64,000 bases of DNA from Paenibacillus hexagrammi (GTDB lineage: Bacteria > Bacillota > Bacilli > Paenibacillales > NBRC-103111). How positions within the stretch are numbered: the first letter of the stretch is position 1; every line of letters starts with the position of its first letter. Positions 19,187-31,420 of this stretch are shown here, one piece after another. The translations under genes and the position numbers were made by a program. The stretch spans positions 1,550,001-1,614,000 of the forward strand of contig NZ_CP090978.1 in NCBI RefSeq assembly GCF_021513275.1, in the 5' to 3' direction. The notes below the pieces were generated by a model, which saw nothing but the letters and a program-made list of their open reading frames with translations, was not told the origin of the DNA and did not search any database.

Positions 19187-20731
19187 ATGGAAGCTTATTG
19201 CAAAGTACTCATTGTCGAAGATGAAATGCTGGTTCGCCAAGGGATCAGGTTTCTCCTGGATTGGGAGAAAGAAGGTTTCCGCATCGTTGGAGAAGCTTCC
19301 AATGGTAAGGAAGCCTTGGAGCTGGTGGAGCAGCATCAACCGAATATCATTTTGACTGATATTGTTATGCCGATTATGGATGGGGAAGAGCTGGTACGGA
19401 TTGTCAAGGGCTTGCATCCGGAGATCGAAATTATTGTCCTTAGCAGCTTTGGGGAATTCGACTATGTCCGGTCCACCTTTCAAAGCGGAGTCGCCGATTA
19501 TATGCTCAAACCCAAATTGGATGCGGCTTCTCTCTTAGCTGTGCTGAAGAAGACGAGAGAGCGTTTACCTATAGAGCATCATCGTGAATGGCCTGACGAT
19601 CGGCAGCATTCCTTGGACTATATACTGGACAGGCTGATCTCCGGATATTCGATCGATTATGAAGCTGCCCCATTCCAGTCAGAGCTGCCTTATTCGGCTT
19701 ATATGCTGCTAGTGGTCGAATCGGATGACGCATCCGCAGCAGCCAAAAGAAATGAAGACTGGATGGAGGCCTTGCTGAAGGCAGAGGTTCAACGCTCGAA
19801 CAAGCCCATCGCCATCCGCAGACTCGCGACTCTAGACGGACATATCCGATTCTTGCTGAATATGGATGCATCAAACTGCGATGAAGTGGTACTGCTCGCT
19901 AAGGAATTGCTTGAATCAGCAGTGAATACAAGCCAGTCTTTATGTGCTGCCATAAGCAGAAGATTTGATAGAATCGGGCAGCTTCACGAAGCGTATTCCG
20001 GTGACATATTGAACATGCTGAATCACCGTTTCTTTTTGCCGGACCGTCGCTTATTACTGGCCGATCATGTAAGCGAGCCGCAGACGGCTAGTGCCACCTT
20101 TGATCTGGAGGCATATAGCAATGAGCTGAACCGTCAGGATTTTCACCCCGCGCTCCATCGTTTGGATAGCTATGTGCGATCTATGCCGGGCAGACTAGAC
20201 AAGGACATGTTCGAGTTCAAGTCCTTCCTGGGCCATAGCATGTTCAATATGATTGTGGCGCTGCTTCACTTTCATTATGAGGCGAATGCGCTTGATCAAA
20301 GCAAGTACGAGTATTTACGCTCGATTCACGAAGCGAAGCATATCGGAGAAGTCATGCCGCTTTTGGAATCGTTTATGAACGAGGTCATGAGTTGTGTCGA
20401 TCGAAGCAAGACAGGCACTTCAGGCATTCAGAAAATTTTGCACTATATCGATGAGCACATTTCGGAGCCGTTAACTTTGACAGAAGTGGCGAAGCAGTTT
20501 CATTTTAATCCGTCCTATTTGTCCAATTATTTTGCGGTTCATAACAGAGAAGGCTTTAATGAATATGTGAACCGAGTACGCATAGAGAAGGCGTGCAAGC
20601 TTTTGAAAGGCAGCATGGAGCTCAGTATCTCTGAAATCAGCAGTCTCGTCGGGTATTCGGACCATAGCTACTTTACAAAAGTATTCCGCAAGCAAATGGG
20701 CATTTCGCCGAGTCACTACCGCAAAATATAA
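19187..20731 (+). CDS. YesN-type response regulator with AraC output domain
   Basis: 514 residues: receiver domain (1-125) with ED at 11-12 and phospho-acceptor Asp58 in LTDIVMPIMDG, a variable middle region, and a C-terminal AraC double helix-turn-helix (about 410-514) with LTLTEVAKQFHFNPSYLSNYF and ISEISSLVGYSDHSYFTKVF. Unlike the other pairs here, the regulator precedes its kinase, 20 bases apart. It probably controls the sugar importer and beta-galactosidase operon at 22707-28917. Confidence 0.93.
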   Translation: MEAYCKVLIVEDEMLVRQGIRFLLDWEKEGFRIVGEASNGKEALELVEQHQPNIILTDIVMPIMDGEELVRIVKGLHPEIEIIVLSSFGEFDYVRSTFQSGVADYMLKPKLDAASLLAVLKKTRERLPIEHHREWPDDRQHSLDYILDRLISGYSIDYEAAPFQSELPYSAYMLLVVESDDASAAAKRNEDWMEALLKAEVQRSNKPIAIRRLATLDGHIRFLLNMDASNCDEVVLLAKELLESAVNTSQSLCAAISRRFDRIGQLHEAYSGDILNMLNHRFFLPDRRLLLADHVSEPQTASATFDLEAYSNELNRQDFHPALHRLDSYVRSMPGRLDKDMFEFKSFLGHSMFNMIVALLHFHYEANALDQSKYEYLRSIHEAKHIGEVMPLLESFMNEVMSCVDRSKTGTSGIQKILHYIDEHISEPLTLTEVAKQFHFNPSYLSNYFAVHNREGFNEYVNRVRIEKACKLLKGSMELSISEISSLVGYSDHSYFTKVFRKQMGISPSHYRKI

Positions 20732-20751
20732 GAGGAAGGGATTGCCTGCCA

Positions 20752-22541
20752 ATGGGAGCATGGACAAGAAGGTTTACTGAGCAAAGTCTGTTTAACAAGA
20801 TGTTTATGGTCACTGTGCTGAGCATTCTATCCGTCACCGTACTCACCACCTGGGTCACTGTACAGATGTCGCAAAAGCTATTCGTGCAGACGTTCAGCAT
20901 CACCAACTCCAAAATTATAGAGCAAATCAAAAACGGACTGGAATCCTTCCATTACGCCAATGTCAATATCGCGATCAATGTTGCGCAAAGCGGCGCGATC
21001 AAAAGCTTTCTTACCGAGCCGGATGCGGACTCGCTGTCTAATTACAAATCTTATTACAGCATGGTCGATCAGATGAAACGAATTCAATCCGGCAACGGAA
21101 CCAAGAATATCGGCATAGCTGTGCTTGGCGCTAATAATAGGAGCTACATCAGTGATCGTACTTATTGGTACAGTCCCATGGAGGAGCTTCTGCACAGCTC
21201 GTTTACGCAAAATGCTTGGAAGCAGCCGGGCAAAATTGGATACAGTTTGATCGGTGAGGACATGGGGGATACCACGGAGCCGCGGATTCTTGCAGCGAAA
21301 GCGCTCAACGCACCAGGAGAAAAAGAGATCTACGGGACCTTGTACATGATGATCAAAGAAAGTGACTTCAGGAATGTATACGCCAGCTTTACCAGTGCCG
21401 GTAACGATGTGATGATTGTGGATACAACCGGTACCATTGTGTCCAGCAACCGAAGTGAGCTGATTGGTACGAAGTCTGTCCCGCTGCTGGAGAGCGCCGA
21501 ACATATCACACAGCAAGGCTTGGCTAACCAAGAGTTGAAGATGTTCGGTAAGGATGTAATCGCCCTCGCCGATTATCTTCCCATGTTCGATTTTTATATT
21601 GTCAATGTCATCGATAAGGAATCCACGCTGGGCCACATGCTGAATAGAAAGGCTATATTTCTTATTGTGGCAGCCATTGCTGCAACCGCTTTGCTGTTGG
21701 TGTATATCTTTACTCGAAGAGTTACAAAATCCATGCGTACACTTGTAAAGAAAATGTCCAATGTGACGAAGAAAAATTTTCATAATTATATGGCAGTCGG
21801 CGGGTCCTATGAAACTAGGGAGCTGAGTAATGCTTTCAACTATATGCTCGATGAATTGAACGACTATTTGAAACGATTGGTTGAAACCCAGAACGAACAG
21901 CGGAGGGCGGAGCTAGCCGCACTGCAGCAGCAGATTAATCCGCATTTTCTCTACAATACGTTGGCATCTGTTAATATATTGGTTCAGCGGGGAAGTAAGG
22001 AGAAGGCGACGGAAACGATCCATGCACTGATTTCGCTGCTGCAGAACACCATTAGCAATGTGAAAGAAACCATTTCAGTAAAAGAAGAACTCGTAAATTT
22101 GAAGCACTATGTGTTCATTAACCAGATCCGTTATGGCGATGGCATTAAGGTAGATTATTTTGTGCCGCCGGACTGCATGGCTGCTCAAGTACCTAAGCTG
22201 ATTCTGCAGCCGTTTATGGAGAATGCTTTTTTCATGCTTTCAACCAAAAGAATAGCGGCTATATCTATGTCATGATTACCAAAGAAATGGATGTGCTTCG
22301 CTGTGAAATCATCGATAATGGCGACGGCATGGATCTGGATGGGGAAAGCGAGAAGATCCCGAATGTGACAAGCAAAAGGCAGATGTTTACGGGCATCGGT
22401 ATCCGAAATGTTCATGACCGCCTCGTGCTGCTGTACGGTGAGGGGTATGGGGTCAATATCTCCAGTTCAATCGGTCAAGGAACCAAAGTGACTCTGACTT
22501 TGCCATGGGCAACGCAATCACAAGATGAAAGCGCTAGCTAA
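20752..22541 (+). CDS. YesM-type sensor histidine kinase, frameshifted
   Basis: Sensor kinase with membrane helices at about residues 18-40 and 298-322, a Cache-like extracellular region between them, HAMP linker, His box QINPHFLYNT (predicted phospho-His398), N box LQPFMENAFF and G1 box DNGDGMD, G2 box GIGIRNVHDRL. The frame as read ends at 22273-22275 with a spurious MLSTKRIA tail. Restoring one T in the run at 22227-22232 gives NAFFHAFNQKNSGYIYVMI and continues into the frame that ends at 22541, for about 596 residues. A YesM kinase needs the G1/G2 boxes beyond the break, so the gene is either whole with a sequencing error or non-functional. ATG 20752 follows agaggaaggg. Confidence 0.87.
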
Positions 22542-22669
22542 ATAAATTGCCAAATCTAAAAGGATTACCAAACTTTCTTAGATGATAGCGGATACAAGAG
22601 ATAAGAATAGTACCAAATTCAATAAATTGATTCCTAACGAATGGAAATCCCCAAATGATATGCTTTAGA

Positions 22670-22683
22670 AGTAAGCACTTACA
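22670..22683 (+). promoter_or_regulatory. cre/LacI-type operator before binding-protein gene
   Basis: AGTAAGCACTTACA contains the palindrome GTAAG-CA-CTTAC and matches the cre consensus at 12 of 14 positions. It lies about 24 bases before the start of the binding-protein gene. No good promoter boxes were found upstream of it. Confidence 0.5.
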
Positions 22684-22706
22684 ATAATTTGTACAGGGGG
22701 AGCAAC

Positions 22707-24029
22707 ATGAAGAAAAAAATTTCAGCAGTATTACTTGCGAGCTTAATTCTAGCAACGGGCTGTTCCAGCAAGGCGCCTGACACAACGGCTAGTCCTACAA
22801 CCGCTACCGGAGGAGACAAAACGGAGACCAAAGCGGAGACGAAAGAAGTGACTGTATGGGCATGGGACAAAAACTTTAACATCGCTGCGATGAAGCTTGC
22901 GCAGGAGGCGTATGCCAAGGACCATCCTGATGTAAAGATTAACATTGTGGAGTACGCACAAGACGATATTATTCAGAAGCTGAACACAGGCCTTAACTCC
23001 GGCACGACTACCGGTCTGCCGAATGTGGTGCTGATCGAAGATTACCGAGCACAAAGTTTCCTGAAAGCGTACCCGGATTCTTTCCAGGATCTGTCTTCCA
23101 GCATCAAGGCATCTGACTTTGCTGATTATAAGATCGGACCAACGAGCCTGAACGGCAAGCAGTACGGAGTTCCGTTCGATTCCGGTGTTGCGGGATTATA
23201 TGTGCGCACCGATTATTTGGAGCAGGCTGGCTATAAAGTCGATGATATGAAAAATATAGATTGGCAGAAGTTTATCGAGATCGGTAAAGCCGTCAAAGCA
23301 AAAACCGGCAAAGATATGCTGACACAGGATCCTAACGACTTGGGATTAATCCGTATGATGATTCAATCTGCCGGATCCTGGTATCTGAAAAGCGATGGCG
23401 CGACACCGGATCTCAAGGACAACGCTGCATTGAAAGATGCTTTCCAAACCTATAAAGAATTGATGAATGCCAATATCGTGAAGATTACGTCCGATTGGAA
23501 TGCCTTCGTAGCTGGATTTAACAGCGGTGATGTTGCTACGGTTCCGACCGGTAACTGGATTACTCCTTCCGTGAAGGCAAAAGCTGATCAAGCAGGCAAA
23601 TGGGCCGTTGTTCCATTCCCTAAATTGAAAAACACTTCGAGCTCCGTCAATGCATCTAACCTTGGAGGAAGCTCCTGGTATGTACTGAATAACCCTGGAA
23701 AGGAAGCCGCAGCAGATTTCCTGGCTAAGACGTTAGGCTCTGACGTTAATTTATATCAGAAGCTTGTTACCGATATCGGTGTCATTGGCACATTGAAAGC
23801 AGCGGCATCAGGCGATGCTTATTCGAAAGCGGATGATTATTTCGGCGGCCAAAAAGTGATTTCCGATTTCGCTAACTGGACGACACAAATCCCTAAAGTC
23901 AACTACGGCATGCATACGTATGCAATTGAAGATATTCTGAAGGTTGAAATGCAGAATTACCTCAAAGGTACAGAGCTTGATAAGGTGCTTAACGACGCAC
24001 AATCTCAAGCTGAAGCTCAAGTTAAGTAA
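22707..24029 (+). CDS. Extracellular sugar-binding lipoprotein (SBP family 1)
   Basis: 440 residues; lipoprotein signal MKKKISAVLLASLILATGC with lipobox Cys19 and a Thr/Ala/Lys-rich tether. The mature part has typical family-1 features (VTVWAWDKNFNIAAM, NVVLIEDYRAQSFL, PTGNWITPSV). ATG 22707 has a strong gggggag site. It heads the operon with two permeases and a GH2 beta-galactosidase, so it probably binds a beta-galactoside oligomer such as a galactan fragment; that substrate is inferred from neighbours. Confidence 0.92.
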   Translation: MKKKISAVLLASLILATGCSSKAPDTTASPTTATGGDKTETKAETKEVTVWAWDKNFNIAAMKLAQEAYAKDHPDVKINIVEYAQDDIIQKLNTGLNSGTTTGLPNVVLIEDYRAQSFLKAYPDSFQDLSSSIKASDFADYKIGPTSLNGKQYGVPFDSGVAGLYVRTDYLEQAGYKVDDMKNIDWQKFIEIGKAVKAKTGKDMLTQDPNDLGLIRMMIQSAGSWYLKSDGATPDLKDNAALKDAFQTYKELMNANIVKITSDWNAFVAGFNSGDVATVPTGNWITPSVKAKADQAGKWAVVPFPKLKNTSSSVNASNLGGSSWYVLNNPGKEAAADFLAKTLGSDVNLYQKLVTDIGVIGTLKAAASGDAYSKADDYFGGQKVISDFANWTTQIPKVNYGMHTYAIEDILKVEMQNYLKGTELDKVLNDAQSQAEAQVK

Positions 24030-24057
24030 TTTATCAAGCAGCCTATAGAGCCTCCTT

Positions 24058-24105
24058 AACGCTGACCTCCGTATTGCCGAGCTTTGCAAAGCGGAGGGCA
24101 GCGTT
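24058..24105 (+). other. Intercistronic stem-loop
   Basis: AACGCTGaCCTCCG (24058-24071) pairs with CGGAGGgCAGCGTT (24092-24105), with further pairing inside the loop. No T tract follows, so it is more likely an mRNA-stability or differential-expression element between the binding protein and permeases than a full terminator. Confidence 0.65.
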
Positions 24106-24143
24106 TCCATTTGTACTCCTGATAGAGGAAGGATTTGGACGAA

Positions 24144-25019
24144 ATGAACTTCACGATGCATAGCCGTGCCAAACTTACAGGTTGGCTGTTTGTCAGTTTA
24201 GCTGTTATTTTGATTTGCGTGTTTTACTTTTATCCGATGATTCAAGCGCTGCTGCTCTCCTTCAAGACTGGTGCCGGTGCTAATCTACATTTTAATGGAA
24301 TCAGCAATTACAAACGCCTTTTTAGCGATAAAACGTTACTCACAGCGGTGCAAAATACATTTCTATATCTCATTGTTCAGGTTCCCATTATGATTATTCT
24401 GGCGATGATTATTTCCGTACTGCTGAATGACAGCAAACTGAGGTTTAAAAGCTTTTTTCGAACTGCTATTTTTTTGCCGTGCGTGACATCGCTGGTTGCG
24501 TATTCGGTGGTATTCAAGTATTTGTTCGGCAACGATGGATTAGTAAACATGCTGCTGACAAAACTACATTTGATCGCTCAGCCCATTCAATGGATCTCAG
24601 ATCCGTTCTGGGCAAAAATTACGATTATTATCGCCATAACATGGCGCTGGACCGGTTATAATATGATCTTTTTCCTGTCTTCTCTGCAGAATATCGATTA
24701 TTCTATTTATGAAGCCGCCAGGATTGACGGTGCTTCAGCGGTGAAGCAATTTATCTCGATTACGGTACCTATGCTAAAGCCTATCGTGCTATTCACTTCT
24801 ATTACATCTACGATCGGTACCCTTCAATTGTTTGATGAGGTGATGAATATCACGAAGGGGGGGCCAGGCAACGCAACCCTTTCGATTTCGCAATATATTT
24901 ATAATCTTTCTTTCAAGTACACACCTGATTTCGGATACGCGGCAACGGTCTCCTACTCCGTAGTAGCCATGATTGTGGTGCTGTCCGTTCTTCAAATCAA
25001 ATTGGCAGGTGATAAGTAA
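24144..25019 (+). CDS. ABC sugar importer permease (MalF type)
   Basis: 291 residues with about six membrane segments and an EAA loop (YEAARIDGASAVKQF ... VPMLKP). ATG 24144 is preferred over in-frame TTG 24135 because the aggaagg site (24127) would be only a few bases from the TTG. Its stop shares one base with the next start (TAATG), giving coupled translation. No ATPase gene is present in the operon. Confidence 0.93.
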   Translation: MNFTMHSRAKLTGWLFVSLAVILICVFYFYPMIQALLLSFKTGAGANLHFNGISNYKRLFSDKTLLTAVQNTFLYLIVQVPIMIILAMIISVLLNDSKLRFKSFFRTAIFLPCVTSLVAYSVVFKYLFGNDGLVNMLLTKLHLIAQPIQWISDPFWAKITIIIAITWRWTGYNMIFFLSSLQNIDYSIYEAARIDGASAVKQFISITVPMLKPIVLFTSITSTIGTLQLFDEVMNITKGGPGNATLSISQYIYNLSFKYTPDFGYAATVSYSVVAMIVVLSVLQIKLAGDK

Positions 25020-25843
25020 TGGAGAAGCTGAAACGGATCATCATGTATGTGTTTCTTGCCGCTGCCGCGATCGTATGTGTCTTTCCATTTTTCTGGATGA
25101 TTATTAGTTCTACCAATCTTTCCGTAGAAGTCACGGCAGGGCGCATGCTGCCCGGGGCCCATTTTATGGAAAACTTCCGAAAGCTGACCGCTTCCATCAA
25201 TCTCGTGCCTGCATTGTGGAATTCGTTAAAAATTTCGCTGTCTGTTACAATCTTGGCATTGGTCATTGCGTCGCTTGCCGGCTACGCCTTCGAAATATAC
25301 AGGAGCAAAGCGAAAGAGGTAGTCTTCAATCTGCTGCTGTTATCAATGATGATTCCGTTCGCGGCATTGATGGTTCCGCTTTATCAAATGTTCTCAAGAT
25401 TTTCCCGTACCATGCCGTTCATGGGAATAAATACGACCGTAGCGGTTGTTCTCCCTACCTTCACTACCGCGTTTCTCATTTTCTTCTTTCGTCAAAGCAC
25501 GAAGATGTTTCCAAAGGAGCTGCTGGAAGCCGGTCGAATGGACGGATTAACGGAGTTGGGGTTATTCTTCCGGCTTTATATGCCAACCATGAAAACAACG
25601 TATTCCGCTGCTGCCATCATTACCTTTATGTCCAGCTGGAATAACTACTTATGGCCTTTAATCGTCCTGCAATCGCCGGAGAAGCGGACCATTCCGCTCT
25701 TGATTTCTAACCTGGGCTCCAGTTATTCTCCGGATTTTGGAGTTATTATGACTGCGATTGTCATTTCTACCCTTCCAACCGCGCTTGTATTCTTCCTTAT
25801 GCAAAAGCAATTTGTTGCGGGCATGGTCGGCTCGGTTAAATAA
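25019..25843 (+). CDS. ABC sugar importer permease (MalG type)
   Basis: 274 residues, about six membrane segments, with EAA-type loop LEAGRMDGLTELGLFF. It ends VAGMVGSVK, the usual tail of this subfamily. It overlaps the preceding permease by one base and is followed after 18 bases by the beta-galactosidase, with an ggaggc ribosome site between. Confidence 0.93.
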   Translation: MEKLKRIIMYVFLAAAAIVCVFPFFWMIISSTNLSVEVTAGRMLPGAHFMENFRKLTASINLVPALWNSLKISLSVTILALVIASLAGYAFEIYRSKAKEVVFNLLLLSMMIPFAALMVPLYQMFSRFSRTMPFMGINTTVAVVLPTFTTAFLIFFFRQSTKMFPKELLEAGRMDGLTELGLFFRLYMPTMKTTYSAAAIITFMSSWNNYLWPLIVLQSPEKRTIPLLISNLGSSYSPDFGVIMTAIVISTLPTALVFFLMQKQFVAGMVGSVK

Positions 25844-28917
<3,074 letters not shown>

Positions 28918-28951
28918 TTGGAACTCTCGATTTTAGTTGAACGGCATCAGA

Positions 28952-28986
28952 GGCTATGATGAATCACTCATCGTAGCCTTTTCCTC
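28952..28986 (+). terminator. Rho-independent terminator
   Basis: GGCTATGATGA (28952-28962) pairs with TCATCGTAGCC (28968-28978) with one G-U pair, followed by a T-rich tail. It closes the GH2 operon. Confidence 0.82.
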
Positions 28987-29151
28987 TACTATGAAAACTT
29001 ATACATATGTGGATATTTCAAAGGTCAAATATGTTTTATAAACGGTAAAAATAGTGTTAGTATGCGCTTCCATAGCGTGTTAATATCTATATTGCTAAGT
29101 TAACTTGAATGTTAATGAGGTTCTTGTTACTTCATGTAAGGAGACTGTAAA

Positions 29152-29280
29152 ATGAACACACAGAAACGGATTATCAGTTTAGAAATGGTCATTTTGCAAT
29201 TAGGTATTTCACTTCATGAATTTGACGAATGGAAAAGCCGGAATTTAACTGTAAGCGATTACAGAGTGCTAGAAAGGTGA
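29152..29280 (+). CDS. Predicted 42-residue protein, unknown function
   Basis: ATG 29152 lies 7 bases after a clean aaggag ribosome site (29139-29144). The frame encodes 42 residues beginning MNTQKRIISLEMVILQLGIS and ending RVLER, with about equal acidic and basic residues, a central amphipathic-looking helix and no signal peptide, Cys or membrane segment. It sits alone between terminators at 28952-28986 and 29382-29413, so it looks like an independent unit. I do not recognise a family. The rest of the 650-base gap holds no other convincing gene. Confidence 0.55.
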   Translation: MNTQKRIISLEMVILQLGISLHEFDEWKSRNLTVSDYRVLER

Positions 29281-29381
29281 AGCTTGATCCTTGATCATTA
29301 CAAGTCATGTACTTGTTCCTCCGAGCACTGCTGCACTTCTCCGAAAACCATTGTCCTCTTCATATGCATAATCATTCGTCT

Positions 29382-29413
29382 GCGTCAGGGAAACGTTCCT
29401 TGACGCTTTTTAT
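29382..29413 (+). terminator. Rho-independent terminator
   Basis: GCGTCAGGGAA (29382-29392) pairs with TTCCTTGACGC (29396-29406) with one G-U pair, followed by a T run. It ends the unit carrying the small ORF. Confidence 0.82.
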
Positions 29414-29461
29414 TTTGCAGAATACCTAAAAAAATCACAAATAATCCTAAAATGCGGCCCA

Positions 29462-29520
29462 TTATCAACCTGCTGATTATTCATTACAATAAAAACATAT
29501 CAAGAATGTAAGCACTTCCA
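29462..29520 (+). promoter_or_regulatory. TRAP operon promoter with downstream cre-like site
   Basis: TTATCA (29462-29467), 17 bases, then TACAAT (29485-29490) forms a plausible sigma-A promoter. TGTAAGCACTTCCA (29507-29520), just beyond the expected start of transcription, fits the cre consensus at 12 of 14 positions and could act as a roadblock. Confidence 0.5.
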
Positions 29521-29565
29521 AAAAAGTGCCCAACAGAGAATGGTTAAGAAAGGGGGAAGGAAACG

Positions 29566-30066
29566 ATGAAAGCTTTAAAAAGGATTGCTTTATTTATCGA
29601 CAGCTTTTTTGAGAATTTTGCCCAGGTATCACTATTGGTTATGATTCTGATCGTAACGGTCCAGGTAATCACTCGAAAACTATTCAATCATGTGTTCTTC
29701 TGGTCGGAAGAAGTGACCATGGTACTGCTAATCTGGTTCTCCTTCATGGGAATTGCAGTTGGATTTCGGGAGAAGCTTCATCTGGCCATTGATTCCTTTA
29801 CGGTCAAGCTGCCTCCATCTGTTAACAAGGTGATTGATAAGGTAGTGAGTGTCGGATGCATCGCGTTTGGCATCTATTTGGTCAAATACGGCTGGGATTT
29901 TACCATCCTAATGAAAGATTCCACGTTACCGGCAACCAAGCTTCCCAACAGTGTATTTTATGCAGTCATGCCTCTAACTGGAATTATGGTCTGCATCTAT
30001 TCGTTCCTACAACTGCTGGGTATTCACACGAATCGTCATAAAGGAATGGAGGAAGGAGGTCACTAG
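29566..30066 (+). CDS. dctQ: TRAP transporter small permease (DctQ)
   Basis: 166 residues with four membrane helices, the small subunit of a tripartite ATP-independent periplasmic-type transporter. Family marks: NHVFFWSEEVTMVLLIWFSFMG in the centre (EE(V/L) before the second helix) and AVMPLTGIMVCIYSF near the end. TRAP systems use an ion gradient to import carboxylate-bearing solutes. ATG 29566 follows aaagggggaagg. It is one base short of touching the DctM start, so the two are coupled. Confidence 0.93.
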   Translation: MKALKRIALFIDSFFENFAQVSLLVMILIVTVQVITRKLFNHVFFWSEEVTMVLLIWFSFMGIAVGFREKLHLAIDSFTVKLPPSVNKVIDKVVSVGCIAFGIYLVKYGWDFTILMKDSTLPATKLPNSVFYAVMPLTGIMVCIYSFLQLLGIHTNRHKGMEEGGH

Positions 30067-30067
30067 C

Positions 30068-31363
30068 ATGGACTCAACAATGATTGCAATTATTATTTTG
30101 GCTGTAAGCTTTCTTATTATGCTTGTTTTGCGGTTTCCGGTAGCGCTTTCTTTGGCGGGATCAACGATCTTAACTCTGATCTATTTGGAAGTGCCGCTAG
30201 AGGTTATCGGTCAAAGAATGATCCAAGGCGTCAATTCCTACGCGCTGTTAACCATTCCCTTCTTTATCCTTGCCGGTCAAATTATGGGTGAGGGCGGACT
30301 AGCTTTACGATTGGTCAATTTTGCTCTTCTCATTGTCGGCAGAATCAGGGGCGGACTGGCCATGGTGAACTGTGTAGCCTGCTTGTTCTTCGGTAATATC
30401 TCCGGATCAGCAGCAGCTGACGTATCCTCGATCGGCTCGATCATGATCCCTATGATGGAGAAGAAAGGGTACAGCAAGGAATTCTCCGTAGGCCTTACGA
30501 CCTCCGCTGCGATTCAAGGCGTTGTCGTACCGCCAAGTCATAACTTGATTCTTTACTCGCTCGCAGCAGGCGGAACATCAATTAGCGCTTTGTTCCTTGC
30601 AGGCGTGATTCCCGGCATTATTCTCTGCGTTGCCTTGATGGTAGCAAGCTACTTTATGGCGATTAAAAAAGGCTTCACACAGACTCAAAAAGTAGATCGC
30701 AAAGATATTCCTAAAATTCTGTTCGATGGTATTCTTTCCATTATGCCTGCTTTTATTATTCTCGGCGGCATATTCTCCGGCTGGTTCACAGCTTCGGAAT
30801 CAGGTGCGATCGCATGCTTATACGCTTTCATCATCACTTTCTTTTATTATAAGGAAATTCCTTTAAGCAGAATGTGGGTCATTTTCAAACGGACCCTGCG
30901 CACGGTTTCCATGGTACTGTTTTTGATAGCGGCTTCAAACGCTTTTGGCTGGGTACTCGCTTTCTTGAAGATCCCTGCACTCGTAACGGATGCTTTGCTG
31001 CAGATTTCACACAATCCAACCATCATTATGTTGATTATTACGGTATTGCTGCTTCTTCTTGGAGCACCGATGGACATGGCGCCGCTCATTCTGATCATGA
31101 CGCCGATCCTGCTTCCTGTCGTTACATCGCTTGGGATGGATCCGGTTCACTTCGGCATCGTGATGATGCTTAACCTGGGAATTGGATTGCTTACGCCGCC
31201 CGTCGGAACCGTATTATTCATTGGCTGCGCGATCGGAAAAATATCGATCGGGCAAGGAGCCCGCGCTATGGCACCGTTTGCGGTTGTCCTGCTAGCAGTG
31301 CTTCTGCTGTTAACTTATGTGCCGTCACTATCCATGTGGCTGCCAAATTTAATGAAGCACTAA
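30068..31363 (+). CDS. dctM: TRAP transporter large permease (DctM)
   Basis: 431 residues with about 12 membrane segments and the DctM family landmarks: LTIPFFILAGQIMGEGG, NISGSAAADVSSIGSIMIPMM, LGAPMDMAPLILIMTPIL and NLGIGLLTPPVGTVLF. It forms the ion-coupled substrate path with DctQ. ATG 30068 is preceded by ggaggaggt. The SBP gene follows 57 bases after its stop. Confidence 0.95.
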   Translation: MDSTMIAIIILAVSFLIMLVLRFPVALSLAGSTILTLIYLEVPLEVIGQRMIQGVNSYALLTIPFFILAGQIMGEGGLALRLVNFALLIVGRIRGGLAMVNCVACLFFGNISGSAAADVSSIGSIMIPMMEKKGYSKEFSVGLTTSAAIQGVVVPPSHNLILYSLAAGGTSISALFLAGVIPGIILCVALMVASYFMAIKKGFTQTQKVDRKDIPKILFDGILSIMPAFIILGGIFSGWFTASESGAIACLYAFIITFFYYKEIPLSRMWVIFKRTLRTVSMVLFLIAASNAFGWVLAFLKIPALVTDALLQISHNPTIIMLIITVLLLLLGAPMDMAPLILIMTPILLPVVTSLGMDPVHFGIVMMLNLGIGLLTPPVGTVLFIGCAIGKISIGQGARAMAPFAVVLLAVLLLLTYVPSLSMWLPNLMKH

Positions 31364-31420
31364 CTTTCCTTTGTGTTTGAAAAAAAGTACAATAAACTTC
31401 AATTTAGGGGGAATTTGAAC

